A stretch of DNA of 64,000 nt from Symbiodinium natans (taxonomy: Eukaryota; Sar; Dinophyceae; Suessiales; Symbiodiniaceae), in NCBI GenBank assembly GCA_905221605.1, contig CAJNDS010001335.1, positions 1,113,938 to 1,177,937 of the forward strand, read 5' to 3'. The notes below the pieces were generated by a model. The model ran no database searches, was not told where the DNA came from, and saw nothing but the letters and a program-made list of their open reading frames with translations. Shown piece by piece: positions 30,632 to 41,640 of this stretch; position 1 is the stretch's first letter, and every line of letters starts with the position of its first letter. The position numbers were made by a program, and so were the translations under genes.

Positions 30632-30912
30632 GTCCCTAAACCCCTAAACCCCTAAACCCCTAAACCTCAACTCTAAACCCTAAACTCCTCTAAACCCCTA
30701 ACCCCTAAACCCCTAAACCCCTAAACCCCTAAACCCCTAAACCCCTAAACCCCTAAACCCCTAAACCCCTAAACCCCTAAACCCCTAAACTCCTAAACCC
30801 CTAAACCCCTAAACTCAACACTAAACCCCTAAACCCTATACTCCTAAACCCGAAACCCTAAGCTCCTAAACCTTAAACCCCTAAACCCCTAAACTCCTAA
30901 ACCCCTAAACTC
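30632..30912 (-). repeat. CCCCTAAA 8-base-unit array
   Basis: About 30 units of CCCCTAAA with CTCCTAAA variants. The unit is eight bases, not the seven of the canonical telomere repeat. A second such array is at 44261-44425. Confidence 0.95.
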
Positions 30913-31026
30913 AACACCCTAAGGTTTGGGGGGAACGACCTTCCAAGCTGGTCTCTGAGTGCCGGCTGCCGCACAGCAGCCCAGACCCCGAGCCACTACA
31001 GGCAGGGTGTCGGGTTTGGGGATGAG

Positions 31027-31115
31027 TGGGGTTTAGGGTTTAGGGTTTAGGGTTTAGGGTTTAGGGTTTAGGGTTTAGGGTTTAGGGTTTAGGGCTTAGG
31101 GTTTAGGGTTTGGGG
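31027..31115 (+). repeat. TTTAGGG array
   Basis: About twelve units. The island just before it (30940-31010) is open on plus and ends at CAG|GCAGGG, a GC-donor-like site, giving a possible short exon. Confidence 0.92.
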
Positions 31116-32260
31116 CTGTTTGGGGTTTAGGAGGTTAGGTTACTTGGAGGCTCATGGGTACTTATAAGTTCGGTTCGAAGTAGGGTAACTATGGGTAGCG
31201 CGCTTATGAACCAAGGAAGAGAGATCACCCTAACGCCCAACGACCCTAAACCCCGGAAGAAGTGTGAAGTGGCTGGAACAAGGTACCTCTTCTCCCAAAC
31301 CCTAGCCCCCCCCTTAATTAAGAATTACGAAGTTTTGTGAGATAAGAGGTACGGTCCAAGCTGACGGTTCCCAAGGTCCACGTCTGAGATATTTTAAAAT
31401 AGTCGGCTTGGTTTAGACAGGTAGGCTTGAGATGAGAGTGCTGAGAGTATTTCCTGTGTAATTAACCCTCAGGGGTATAAGAAGCATCGCATCTTGCCCT
31501 TGAACCTGTAACACTGTAAGTAAAGTGTTTGCTGGGGGGTGGGGGTTCCCTAAACCCTAAACCCCAAACCTAAACCCTAAACCCGAAACCCGAAACCCTA
31601 AACCCTAAACTGTGGGTTGCAGGGTTTCAGACCTCAGGGCTCACTTCGGGAATCTTACACCCCAATCCCCAAACTCCAAGGACACCCAAAACCATGTGCG
31701 ACCCGTAGGGTTTAGTGTTTAGGGTTTAGGGGTTTAGGGTTCAGGGATTAGGGCAATACCCCACATCCTAAACCCTAAACCCTAAATCCTAAACCCTAAA
31801 TCCTAAACCCTAAACCCTAAACCCTAAACCCTCAACCTCAGCAACGCATGGGCGTCTGCCGGCAAGGCCATCCAACTGCCTTGCCAACAGCGCCAAGTCC
31901 TGTGGCGGGTCGAGTGGCGAGTTCAACGGAGGCCGTGGCTGTTTGGGTTTTTAGGGGTTTAGGGTTTAGGGTGTTTGATTTAGGCTGGGATTTGGGGTTT
32001 AGGGTCTAGGGCTTTGGGATTTCTTGGTTCTGGGTTGAGAACTTGTAGGAATATAGACAGCTTGGGTCTTACAGAGGTGAGGGCGTGAGGGTGTTAGGGG
32101 TTTAGGGATTTGGGGGAAACTCTAAACCCCAAACCCTGCGGCCTAAACCCCAAACTTTAAACCCTAAACCCCAAACCCTAAACCCTCAACCCCAAACCCC
32201 AAACCCTGAACCCAGGCTTGCAGGCCACGGTGTTGATTTCAATCGGGTTCAGTGTCTGTA
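31116..32260. other. Short telomere-like blocks and unique islands
   Basis: CCCTAAA blocks at 31550-31608, 31768-31838 and 32120-32210; TTTAGGG-like blocks at 31710-31755 and 31950-32010. Islands at 31840-31945 and 32218-32251 are open on plus; the second (ATVLISIGFSV) ends at GTAAGG and would be a hydrophobic segment. No product recognised. Confidence 0.4.
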
Positions 32261-32261
32261 A

Positions 32262-32390
32262 GGTTTAGGGTTTAGGGTTTAGGGTTTAGGGTTTAGGGTT
32301 TAGGGTTTAGGGTTTAGGGTTTAGGGTTTAGGGTTTAGGGTTTAGGGTTTAGGGTTTAGGGCTTAGGGTTTAGGGTTTAGGGTTTAATGA
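32262..32390 (+). repeat. TTTAGGG array
   Basis: Eighteen units, one GGCTTAG variant. Confidence 0.95.
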
Positions 32391-33699
32391 CGGTGATGTG
32401 CCGGCCGAGGATTGTGGGAAACGGAGCAAAGATTTTCGCACAATCCTCGAGGGAAAGGTGCCTCAAGGAGGGGTTCCCTAACACTCCCCACTACCCCTCA
32501 TGCTCCCTAAGCTTCCCAAAGGTTCCCTAGGTACATGCCCCCCATGAGCCCCCCCCCTCCCTTGAGGCCCGTGCAAGCCAAAAACCCTAAACCCTAAACC
32601 CTAAACCCTAAATCCTAAACCCCAAACCCTAAACCCTTGTTTATTCTGTCCAAGCATGGCCCTCCCAAAAGTACTGTTGACCCCCCGTCAGCAGAAGCCT
32701 TTTCCAAGTCCCGCCCGAAGCTCTGTGGAGTTTCATTGTGGTTCCATGGCAAACCCTACACCCTAAACCCCGTACCCCAAACCCTCGAAACGAGCGAAGT
32801 GCTATGTGAGGCACAGATCCGCAGTTGAAGACCTTTCCCGGGATCGTGCTAGGCGCGTACCGATTAGGGGTGGGTTTAGGGTTTCGGGCCCGGAGTAGGC
32901 TTCCCCCCTAAACCCTAAACCCTAAACCCCAAACGTTTTGGGTCCCCTTTGAAGCAAAAGGGGCACCGTTTTTATACCTAGGTTACTCTTGGGTCTAGGG
33001 CCCTAGGGTTTAGGTTTTATGGCATGGCTGGGGCTGAGTACCGGCCGCAGCAACGACTCACCTGTTTGCAGAGGTCACGTCGCGGTGAGCTGTTTTGATG
33101 TTCCGGGCCTTTGCCGACCGCAACGAAAGCCCCTGAAGCCCTAAGACCCTACCACACGAAAGCCCGGGACCCTAAAAAACGCCATCACCCCACTCAATCC
33201 TTCTGTTTAGGGTTTAGGGCTTAGGGGTTCGGGGGCTAAAACCTTTACAAACTTCAGGCGTCATCTCAGCTCCTAAAGGCAATCACCCCCTTAGTGCCCT
33301 TGTTCCCTTCTTTCAGGGCAGCGGCCCTTTTCGTCCTAAACCGTAAACACTAAACCCTAAACCCTAAACCCTCAACCCTCAACCCTAAAACCCCAAGCCC
33401 TACAAACCCTAAACGCTTTCTCCCGGGTGACTTGGCAGCCTCGTAGTTTTGGTTCAGGGATGTTGCGTCCATGCAGCCACCCCCTCACCTCTTAACTGAG
33501 GGTTTAGGGCTTAGGGCTTAGGGTCCCTAGACCCTATAAACCCTGAACCCCAAGCCTAAATTCCCCTAAACCCTGCACCCTCTCAAGCCTAAAGGCGTCA
33601 ACCCGTAGCACCCTAAAACCCCCAAAACAAGACCCTAAAAACCCTGTAACCTGTAAACCCTGAACGATCAACACTAAGCCCTAAGCCCGAAGCCCTAAA
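32391..33699. other. Unique islands and degenerate repeats
   Basis: Contains GGTTCCCTAGGTAC sequence related to 11640 and 48040, short CCCTAAA runs (32582-32636, 33350-33410, 33530-33700) and an AAAAGGGGCACC repeat at 32950. A plus open stretch with Met at 32656 (MALPKVLLTPRQQ) has no recognised product. Confidence 0.4.
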
Positions 33700-33795
33700 C
33701 ACTAAACCCTAAACCCTAAACCCTAAACCCTAAACCCTAAACCCTAAACCCTAAACCCTAAACCCTAAACCCTAAACCCTAAACCCTAAACCTTG
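33700..33795 (-). repeat. CCCTAAA array
   Basis: Thirteen units. Confidence 0.94.
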
Positions 33796-33831
33796 AACGA
33801 TCAACCCTGAAACCTCAACAGGACCCAGCTT

Positions 33832-33890
33832 CGTGAGCGGCGTGCCAACTGCCCAGTGGTTTGACATCTGCTACTGCCGCCAAGCTGCAG
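33832..33890 (+). CDS. Candidate exon, product unknown
   Basis: Open after TCAACAG: PSFVSGVPTAQWFDICYC, then RQAAG. The 3' limit is unclear (GA-type donor possible near 33892). Good residue mixture, but too short to assign. Confidence 0.3.
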
Positions 33891-34200
33891 GGAGCTTGGG
33901 GCTTCTAGGGTTGCATGGTTTTCGGGTTTTGGGTTTGGGGTTTAGGGTTTAGGATTTAGGGTTTAGGGTTTAGGGTTTAGGATTTAGGGTTTAGGGTTTG
34001 GGACTATTAAGATTTGGGGGAGGGTTTGGGGGCTTTTAGCGCCCCCCAAGGCTCCCTGAAGCCTACTTCCCCGTGTGGCCTTCTAAGCGCCTAAGCCCTA
34101 AACCCTAAACCCTAAACCCTAAATCCGTTATATAGTCCTTTATCTGGGAGGCTCTCTAAATTATGGTCCCTGTTGGGGATCCCCAACAGCAATGCGGAGT

Positions 34201-34402
34201 ACCCCCCCCCCCCCCCCTTCCCCCCCCCCTTCCCCCCCACCTTTCCCCCCCCCCTCCCCCCCCCCCCCCCCCCCCTTCCCCCCCCCTCCTCTCCCTTCCC
34301 CCACCCCCTTCCACCCCCCCCCCCCTTCCCTTCCCCCCCTTCCCCCCCCCCTTTCCCCCCCCCCTTCCCCCCCCCCTTCCTCCCCCCCCCCCCCTCCCCC
34401 AA
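34201..34402. repeat. 200-base C/T (polypyrimidine) tract
   Basis: Almost pure C runs of 7-19 broken by TT or A, then A8. It could form triplex or i-motif structures. All overlapping long frames here (proline or glycine/arginine-rich) are artefacts. Confidence 0.93.
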
Positions 34403-34522
34403 AAAAAAGAAAGCTTTGTGCAATCCCTGGTCAAGTCCCTTGTACGGTTCCCTGTTTCTAGTTTCAGGTTTTAGGATTTAGGGTTTAGGGTTTAGGGTTT
34501 CGGGTTTAGGTTCAGGGTTCAG

Positions 34523-34603
34523 GGTTTTGGGGTCAGCGAGGTGATGACGGCTGTGATGGAGAGACGACTGGCGAAGCTTTCGCAGCCACGGCTGCTGCAA
34601 AAA
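34523..34603 (+). CDS. Candidate internal exon, helical peptide
   Basis: Twenty-seven codons in phase 0 from TTCAG to GTTTGG: GFGVSEVMTAVMERRLAKLS and a further basic helix. TTTAGGG units precede it. No domain recognised. Confidence 0.38.
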
Positions 34604-34906
34604 GTTTGGGTTTTCAGGTTTAGAGATTAGAGTCTTGGGGCCTTTTTAAGGGGAATCTGCCTGGGGTCCCTAGGAGTGTATTCTGGAATGGGGTAGATAG
34701 GGTCTTTTGCGGATTTTTTTTATGGCTGTTTGTGTGCGGGGTTCCTGCACGCGAAAACCCTCCCAGAAGTTGGCTCTCTTCACCACGAACCCTAGCCGCA
34801 AAAGCCCAGCATTTGTGGTTTTATTCGGCATTTTCTGGCGATTTAAGGGATATGGAATGCGGTTTGGGTCCAACCTTGGCTTAGAAGAATCACGAATCTT
34901 TGCTTA

Positions 34907-35343
34907 AGAGCCTCTCAAAAACTCTTACAGAATGGCGATTCCTTTATTGCCCTTGTACGGAGGAGTGCTGGCCTGGCGTCCATGCAGGCGAGGGGACATG
35001 CTCTTGGTCCGCGTCGATATCTACACACCGGACAGCTGGTTCCAAAGAACAGCTCTTGCACGGGACGATGGCATCGTCGTACCCGGCCGAGATATCCCAG
35101 ACGGCCTTGATGTTCACCCACAGTAATCACTTCAGTCGAGCCGAAAGCAAGGTCCTCTCGTGGCTTTCCGTATCAGCACCTGTCGACTCACGGTAACATA
35201 AGAAGCCCTCTAACGGCACGCCCGTACCTTGGCATCGTGTTTTGGTCGTGCCTCTAGCTGACGAGAAGGTCTTAGCAGACTTGCTAGAGTTTCCTCTGCC
35301 TGCTCCCCACGCCCTGGCGTCAGCAGAAGGTCAGTCTTAGCAC
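34907..35343 (+). CDS. Non-repetitive coding-like region, frame unresolved
   Basis: All three plus frames are open over about 190 bases from 34932. The best-looking starts MAIPLLPLYGGVLAWRP and contains LLVRVDIYTPDSWFQRT before TAA at 35124. A separate frame from 35201 to the TAG at 35339 reads PVPWHRVLVVPLADEK, then LLEFPLPAP. PVPWHRV recalls the alkyltransferase-like (ATL) DNA-binding motif, but the residues after it do not fit. Possibly two exons of an unknown gene or a retroposed fragment. Confidence 0.3.
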
Positions 35344-35549
35344 CCCACACCGTCCCAAGGTACATCTTCTAGTTTTTTGAGTCTTTATGAAGCAAATAAT
35401 TCCGAACCCCAAAAGACCTAGCTGCAAGCCTTCGAGCCCTGGAACCTACATGCCCAAGTTGCCCCCTTACCTTCCTAAACCCTAAACCCTTATAACCCTA
35501 GCCCTAAACCCTAAAATCCTACCATTCCCAAACCCCTAAAGCCTAAACC

Positions 35550-35657
35550 TTGGCTTTCTTCTGGCTGGCCCTTAGGACTTTAACCTTCTGGGTTCTTGTA
35601 GACGCTACAATAAGGAGCAGAAAAGCTCAACTTGTAGGAGCCGCGGAGAGCCCTACT
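35550..35657 (+). CDS. Candidate membrane-segment exon
   Basis: Open frame LAFFWLALRTLTFWVLVDAT followed by a basic-to-neutral tail: a hydrophobic stretch long enough to span a membrane, then positive charges. It runs into the CCCTAAA array at 35658. No acceptor or donor is clearly placed. Confidence 0.28.
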
Positions 35658-35760
35658 AAACCCTAAACCGTAAACCCTAAACCCTAAACCCTAAACCCTA
35701 AACCCTAAACCCTAAACCCTAAACCCTAAACCCTAAACCCTAAACCCTAAACCCTAAACC
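35658..35760 (-). repeat. CCCTAAA array
   Basis: Fourteen units, ending four bases before a CCAG acceptor-like site. Confidence 0.95.
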
Positions 35761-35762
35761 AG

Positions 35763-35834
35763 GCATCTGACTTTGGCTTTCACAAAGTCGGCCGAGTCCG
35801 CGTGGCTCCCATAAAGCTGCCCCGGCAGCAGCGA
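35763..35834 (+). CDS. Candidate internal exon, product unknown
   Basis: Twenty-four codons in phase 0 after ACCAG, ending before a GA- or GG-type junction: ASDFGFHKVGRVRVAPIKLP. TTTAGGG units begin 15 bases later, so the exon sits between oppositely oriented arrays. Confidence 0.38.
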
Positions 35835-35844
35835 GGAGGGGGGG

Positions 35845-37199
35845 CGGGGTTTAGGGTTTAGGGTTCAGGGTTCAGGGTTTAGGGCTTAGGGCTTAGGGTT
35901 TAGGGTTTAGGGTTAATGTTGGACTCGCTTTAGTGTCCAGGGGCCCCCCCCCCCCCACCCCAATCCGGGAACCTGAATAATCTGGGCTGAGGTATGGGAC
36001 GGGGGCTGGGGTAGGGCGGGTAGGAGTCGAGGGTTGAGGGGAGAAGCTTGAAGGTCTGAGCTTTCTAGGCTTTGTGGCTCTCTGGCCAGGGGGCTGCGGA
36101 TTTATGCGGGTAAACGAAGCAGTTAATTAAAAGCGAATCAGGGCATATGGCATACTTACTCCCTTGGAAAATTGTTTGGGGGCCTGTTTCGTAATGATTT
36201 TTTTAAAAGAATTCAAATAAAGCCGGACACCAAAAAATCCGGAGCTTCGTATTCAAAGCATTTTTTAGTTTTGGCTCCCCGGCCCCCCGCCCTTTATCCC
36301 CGGCAACATCGCATAATTGAGGACCACCCTCATCATTCGGGGGAGGGGGGGGGCGGGGTCCCCTATAAGATTTTCCGGAAAAACGCTCGTGCCCCTGGAC
36401 ACGAAAACATTAGGGTTTAGGGTAAAGGGTAAAGGGTTCAGGGTTTAATGTGGGACCCTCTTTAATCTGTAGGGCACCCCCCCCCCCCCCCTGAACAGTC
36501 ACACGGCCCCGGGGGCTTATATGATTTTAATAGGGAGGAGTTTAGATAGGTTTAAAAGAGGCAGCGATGCCCGGGTATCTTTTTTTAAGGCGCGCCACGT
36601 GGAATTTTCTTCCGGCGCCCGGACGATTTGACTTTAAAGAGGACCCCGCAAACAGTCAAGGGGTCCTGAATAATTCGGCCAAATTGACTTTAAAGAGGAG
36701 GCCCCTACTAAACAGGGTCCAACATTAGGGTTTTGGGTTTAGGGTCTTGCGTTTTGGGTGAGCTTTTAGGGTATCAGGGTTTCAGATTTTGGGGCCTTGG
36801 GGCTTAAAGGGTTGTTGGGGTTTTGAGAATGGCCCGAACGCCCGCCCCCTTACAGTACAAGGTCTCGACCCCAAAAACCCTTGAAACCCAAATGCTCGCC
36901 TTGCCTACTGCCGCCCGCGCCTACGATCCCCCCTTACAACCTCAGACTCTTCCAGCAACTCGTCCAAGAGTCTCAAGAAACCACTCAAATTCAAAAACTT
37001 AAACCCATAACCCGAAACACCAAAATCCTAAACCCTGAAATTCTAAACCCTAAAACCTGTACCAATCAAACTTAGCCCGAAACCCTAAACCCTAAAACCC
37101 TAAACCCTAAACCCTATAAACCCTAAACCCTAAACCTTAAACCCTTCCAGCCTGAGGCTGGCCGAAGCCTCCTTAGGTCTACAGGCCATCAGGGTTGTC
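35845..37199. other. Non-telomeric repeats and low-complexity sequence
   Basis: Short TTTAGGG block (35847-35912), C13 near 35945, and an AT-richer stretch 36100-36420. The TTTGACTTTAAAGAGGA motif occurs at 36628 and 36685. CCCTAAA-like units occur at 37025-37145. No gene recognised. Confidence 0.45.
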
Positions 37200-37425
37200 G
37201 TTTAGGGTTTAGGGTTTGGGGTTTAGGGTTCGGGGTTGACGGTTTGGGATTAGGGTTTGGGGTTTAGGGTTTAGGGTTTGGGTTTTAGGGTTTGGGGTTT
37301 AGGGTTTGGGGTTTAGGGTTTAGGGTTTGGGGTTTAGGGTTTGGGGTTTGGGGTGTAGGGTTTGGGGTTTAGGGTTCGGGGTTTAAGGTTTTGGGTTTGG
37401 GGTTTAGGGTTTGGGGTTTCTTTAA
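37200..37425 (+). repeat. TTTAGGG / TTTGGGG alternating array
   Basis: About 30 units alternating irregularly between TTTAGGG and TTTGGGG. Confidence 0.93.
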
Positions 37426-37474
37426 GGGGGGTTTATAAATTCGAGTCAGTGGTAGCAGTCGGGTTGTGCAGATG

Positions 37475-37521
37475 CAAGAGGGAAAGAGAGAGAGAGAGAG
37501 AGAGAGAGCGAGAGCGAGAGC

Positions 37522-37554
<33 letters not shown>

Positions 37555-37612
37555 CGAGAACGAGAGCGAGAGCGAGAGCGAGAGCCAGAGCCAGAGCCAG
37601 AGCGAGAGCGAG

Positions 37613-37653
<41 letters not shown>

Positions 37654-37770
37654 TGGGAGGGAGGGGAGAGTGAGAGTGGAGGGAGAGAGGGAGAGAGGGA
37701 GAGGAGAGGAGAGGGAGAGGGGGAGAGGGAGAGGAGAGAGGGAGAGGGAGAGAGGGAGAGGGAGAGGGAG
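37475..37770 (+). repeat. GA / GAGCGA microsatellite
   Basis: Homopurine except for scattered C. Long frames in it (RERERE, SLSLSL) are artefacts. Confidence 0.95.
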
Positions 37771-37788
37771 AAGCAGGGGCCCCTCCAG

Positions 37789-37920
37789 GAGAGTTTTTTT
37801 TTCGCCTCAGCGGACGCGAGAAAACTCGAGCTCATGCAGTCCGGGACCTCAAATCAGAGCTTACACCCGGGCAAGAAATCAGAGCTTACACCCGGGATGA
37901 CTGCAGGGTCTTGGGGTTGA
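37789..37920 (+). CDS. Candidate exon between two purine tracts
   Basis: Forty-three codons open after CTCCAG, ending in TGA at 37918: FFFASADARKLELMQSG, then KKSELTPGM. It includes a tandem 20-base repeat (AATCAGAGCTTACACCCGGG). It could be a terminal exon; a second short open stretch, AVVCKEEVDRM, follows at 37976. Confidence 0.33.
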   Translation, partial: ESFFFASADARKLELMQSGTSNQSLHPGKKSELTPGMTAGSWG

Positions 37921-38261
37921 GAGTTGAGAGCCGTGCAATTTGTGGTTTGAGGTTCAAGGTTTTGGGATGGAGGGCTGTTGTGTGCAAAGAAGAGGTTGAT
38001 CGGATGCGAAGGTCAGGGTCCAACCTTGATGAATGATCCGAATCTCTTTTGAAGGCACTGGGCCTTGAATGCACCCAAGCAGAAACAAGAAGGAAGCGCC
38101 TGGGATGGAAGGGCTCTTGGTTTAGGGCTTAGGGTTTCTGGTTGGGTTTTGGCTTGGATGAGGTGTTCGGCTGCCGCCGTTTGACTCAGGGACCCTCCAG
38201 ACTCTAAGACTTGGTAGCTTTCGGAGTTCCAGGGCTCAGGTTTCCAGGGCCCGAAATGTTT

Positions 38262-38488
38262 GCACTGAGAGGGAGAGGGAGAGGGAGAGGGAGAGGGAGA
38301 GGGAGAGGGAGAGGGAGAGGGAGAAAGCGAGGAAGAGAGCGGGCGTGTGGGAGGCAGACGCAAACAAGCGCAAGCCCGCCGCCGAGTCAAGAGCATATTC
38401 TTGACAGGGGGTGCATGGAGAGAAAGAGAAAGAGAAAGAGAAAGAGAAAGAGAAAGAGAAAGAGAAAGAGAGAGAGAGAGAGAGAGAG

Positions 38489-38532
<44 letters not shown>

Positions 38533-39094
38533 AGGGAGAGGGAGAGGGAGAGAGGGAGCGAGAGGGAGAGAACGAGAGAGGGAGAGAAGAGAGGGGGAGA
38601 GGGAGAGAGGAGAGAGGGAGAGAGGGAGAGGGAGAGAGAGGGAAGCGAGGAGAGAGAGGGAGAGAGGGAGAGAGGGAGAGAGGAGAGCGAGGGAGGGGGG
38701 AGGGAGGGAGGGAGGGAGGGAGAGGGGAGAGAGGGAGAGAGGGAGGAGGAGGGAGAGGGAGAGAGGGAGAGAGGGGAGAGAGGGAGAGGAGAGAGGGAGA
38801 GAGGAGAGGGGAGAGGAGAGAAGGAGAGGGAGAAAGGGAGAGGGAGGGGGAGAGGGAGAGAGAGAGAGAGGAGGGAGAGGGAGAGGGGGGGAGAGGGAGA
38901 GGGAGAGGAGGGGAGAGGGAGAGGGAGAGGGAGAGGAGGGGAGAGGGAGAGGGAGGGAGAGGGAGAGGGCAAGTGAAGAGCATATTCTGACAGGGGGGTG
39001 GATGGAGAGAGAGAGAGCGAGAGCCGAGAGCGAAGAGCGAGAGCGAGCGAGAGCGGAGAGCTGGAAGCGAGAGAGAGAGAGAGAGAAGAGCGAG

Positions 39095-39138
<44 letters not shown>

Positions 39139-39150
39139 TGGAGCGGGAGA

Positions 39151-39194
<44 letters not shown>

Positions 39195-39205
39195 ATGAGA
39201 GAGAC
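38262..39205 (+). repeat. Homopurine (GAGAGGGA)n region of nearly 1 kb
   Basis: GA, GGGAGA and GAAA repeats with very few pyrimidines. GAGCATATTCT(T)GACAGGGGG occurs at 38391 and 38978, so a unit of about 587 bp seems duplicated in tandem. It creates open frames of up to 382 codons that are not genes. Strong triplex (H-DNA) potential. Confidence 0.95.
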
Positions 39206-39209
39206 GCAG

Positions 39210-40020
39210 GGCGCCTGAGCACGCCAGCTTGTCCTGAAGGGGGGAGGAACCGTAAGTGTTCCTCCCCTCCCTCTAGGGGGTTGAGGGTACTGGGTTCAGA
39301 TTTGTTTAGAGCCCAGTGTGTATGTTTGACTAGGGTTTTAGGTGTTAGTTGCTTGATTTTGCTTGGTTGGTAGAGCGCCTTCAACCCTCGCTTAGCTGGT
39401 TTGAAGCTCCGCTAGGAGAGCACTCTTGACACAGGGAGGGTGGAAACGGCGTGCGCGGATAGGGTTGAATAGGGGGATATCCTAGGCTTGGTCCGGGATC
39501 ACGCCGTCTCCACCCTCCCTCTTTTGTGAGCAGCCAGAGAAAAAGCATGAATGCGGTTGTTTCTTGAGGTTTTATGAATAATAAAATGACATCCATAAAA
39601 ATCTCAAAAAACAAAATTATTTGTATCATGTTGGATTTTGAATATCCATGAGACTATATGACTATCAAATGATATTCGCAAAGCCTCAAAAATGCAATAT
39701 TGGATTCAGTTTATAAGGAATATTATGAATATGAATACCAAATAATGGATTCTCATAAACTGATAAACGGATGATTTTTTATTTTGAGGTTTTACGAATA
39801 TCAATTGGGGTTTAGGGTTTAGGGTTTCGGAGTTTAGGGTTTTGGGTTTGGGGTTCAGGGCCTGTTAAGGGTTTGGGGTTTGGGGTTTAGAGCTTGGGGT
39901 TTGGGTTGGAGCTCAGAGTTTAGGGGTATGGGTTTTCGGGTTTCGGGTTTTTGGGTTTGGGGATTTGGAGTTTTGGGGTTGATGGTGTAGGGTCGACATT
40001 GAGCAGATCAGCCTGCGCCG
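39210..40020. other. AT-richer unique sequence and degenerate TTTAGGG
   Basis: 39540-39800 is AT-rich with repeated TTTTGAGG..TATGAATAT words. TTTAGGG/TTTGGGG-like units follow to 39980. No gene recognised. Confidence 0.5.
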
Positions 40021-40026
40021 ACTGCA

Positions 40027-40128
40027 AACCCCTAAACCCTAAACCCTAAACCCTAAACCCTAAACCCTAAACCCTAAACCCTAAACCCTAAACCCTAAAC
40101 CCTAAACCCTAAACCCTAAACCCCTACA
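40027..40128 (-). repeat. CCCTAAA array
   Basis: Fourteen units. Confidence 0.95.
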
Positions 40129-40173
40129 TGTGTTCGCCACAACATGCTGCATCCTCGCGGCGAGTAGCTCCAG

Positions 40174-40234
40174 CCATGCTCCTGCCCGCCCAATTTTCGG
40201 AGTGGAGTAAAAGGAAGACCTCCAGGGATCTCCA
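40174..40234 (+). CDS. Candidate internal exon, product unknown
   Basis: Open from GCTCCAG to GTAAGG: MLLPAQFSEWSKRKTSRDL. The donor is the best GT consensus in the area, and TTTAGGG units start about 20 bases later. The minus strand is also open here, which lowers confidence. Further islands at 40547-40610 (ASGLPGYPETSWWKEAARN) and 41105-41200 (PVAPQPAQMKLIWDNSRP) are open in the same strand between telomere-like blocks. Confidence 0.36.
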
Positions 40235-41537
40235 GTAAGGGCTTGGGGTCCAGGGTTTAGGGTTTAGGGTTTAGGGGTTAGGGGTTAGGGGTTAGGGCAA
40301 GGTTGCTTGATTATCGAGCCTTGTAAAGGCTCTGAAACCCCAAGCTCTGAGCTTCAACCTTACGTCCCTTCACACTCAGAGTCCTTAAAAGGGAATTTCA
40401 TAGGGGTACTATAATGACGGTTAGTATAAGGAGAAACGTCCCAAGTGTAAGTTTAGGGTTCAGGGTTTAGGGTTCAGGGTTCAGGGTTTAGGGTTTAGGT
40501 TAGGGTTTAGGGTTTAAGCCCTGAACCCAACTGCAAGCGGATGACCTTGACCAGGGCGTCCGGGCTGCCGGGCTACCCGGAGACCTCCTGGTGGAAGGAG
40601 GCCGCCCGAAACCTCAACCCTGAACCCGAAACCCTAAACCCTATAACCCTAAACCCTAACCCCTGAACCCTTTAAGACCCTCAACCCCGGTTTAGTGGGT
40701 TTAGGGTTGGGCTTAGAGGGGACAACTCCCGACCTGCAATCATGAGTTCTAGGGTAAAGCTCTAGGCCCACGGCTTGAGATGAGTCATAGCCACAAAGCG
40801 TGGAGATCCCGAATTTGGAACAATCACCCCCCCAAAAAAAAACCTAAATCCTAGCACCCCTATGAGCTCTTTAACCCCTTTACCCCCTAGAATCCATCGA
40901 ATCTGCTTCCTCATCCCTATATCCCCTCTGATCTCTACAATTCCCTAATCCCTAGAACCCTGGAACCCTGAACCCTGGAACCCTAGAACCCTAGAACCCT
41001 AAAACAGGTTGAACTCGTTAGAATCCCGAGAATCCTTTGAGGTTTAGGGTTTAGGGTTTAGGGTTTAGGGTTTAGGGTTTAGGATTTCCTGAGCCCCCAG
41101 CCTCCGTGGGCGCTGTCAGGCTCAAACATTCCGGTCGCTCCGCAGCCGGCGCAGATGAAGCTGATATGGGACAACAGCCGTCCTCCGGCCCGGCTATTAG
41201 GGTTTAGGGTTCACGACTTAGGGTTTGGGGTTTAGGGTTTGAATATGGGGTTTGGGGTTTAGGGTTTAGGGTTCAGGGTTTTGGGTTTGAGGTTTGGGTT
41301 TATAGGGTTTAGGGTTTGAGGTTGTCACAAAGAGCCCGAATCGAATTCCAGAGTATCACTGATTAAGTACCCTTCATTAAAGCTAACCCCAACACCGCGC
41401 TGCGCAGACCCTGCTGTTAAGATTAAGTTAAGATGTTTGTAGGCAAAGCAGCATCCACGCACAATAAGGAAGCCTCACCCTCAGCAAAAGGGCACTTTAG
41501 GGTAAAGCTTAGGGCGTGAAAGTTTTTAGGGTTTAGG

Positions 41538-41640
41538 CTTGGGATGTTCTACCTGAAACGAACGCTCCTCAATAGGCACTACAATAGGGGGTATTACAAT
41601 CCCTATGAAGGATTGTTAGTTTTGGGGGGAACATCCCAAG
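41538..41640. mobile_element. Family M1 MITE-like element
   Basis: Perfect terminal CTTGGGATGTT / AACATCCCAAG with the family's inner arms (TACAATAGGGGGTATTACAATCC). 103 bp, non-coding. Confidence 0.72.

Noticed and set aside
34112-34481. Proline-rich and glycine/arginine-rich frames of about 100 codons
   Set aside because: Produced by the polypyrimidine tract.
35201-35341. Alkyltransferase-like protein from the PVPWHRV motif
   Set aside because: Only seven residues agree; the sequence on both sides does not follow that family.
37362-39384. Open frames of 100-382 codons (RERERE, SLSLSL, GRGRGR)
   Set aside because: They follow the GA-type microsatellite in several frames on both strands; no start context or complexity.
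39360-39420. tRNA or tRNA-derived SINE (GGTTGGTAGAGCG and GGTTTGAAGCTCC resembling A and B boxes)
   Set aside because: No acceptor or T-stem pairing could be built and the B box has mismatches; probably chance.
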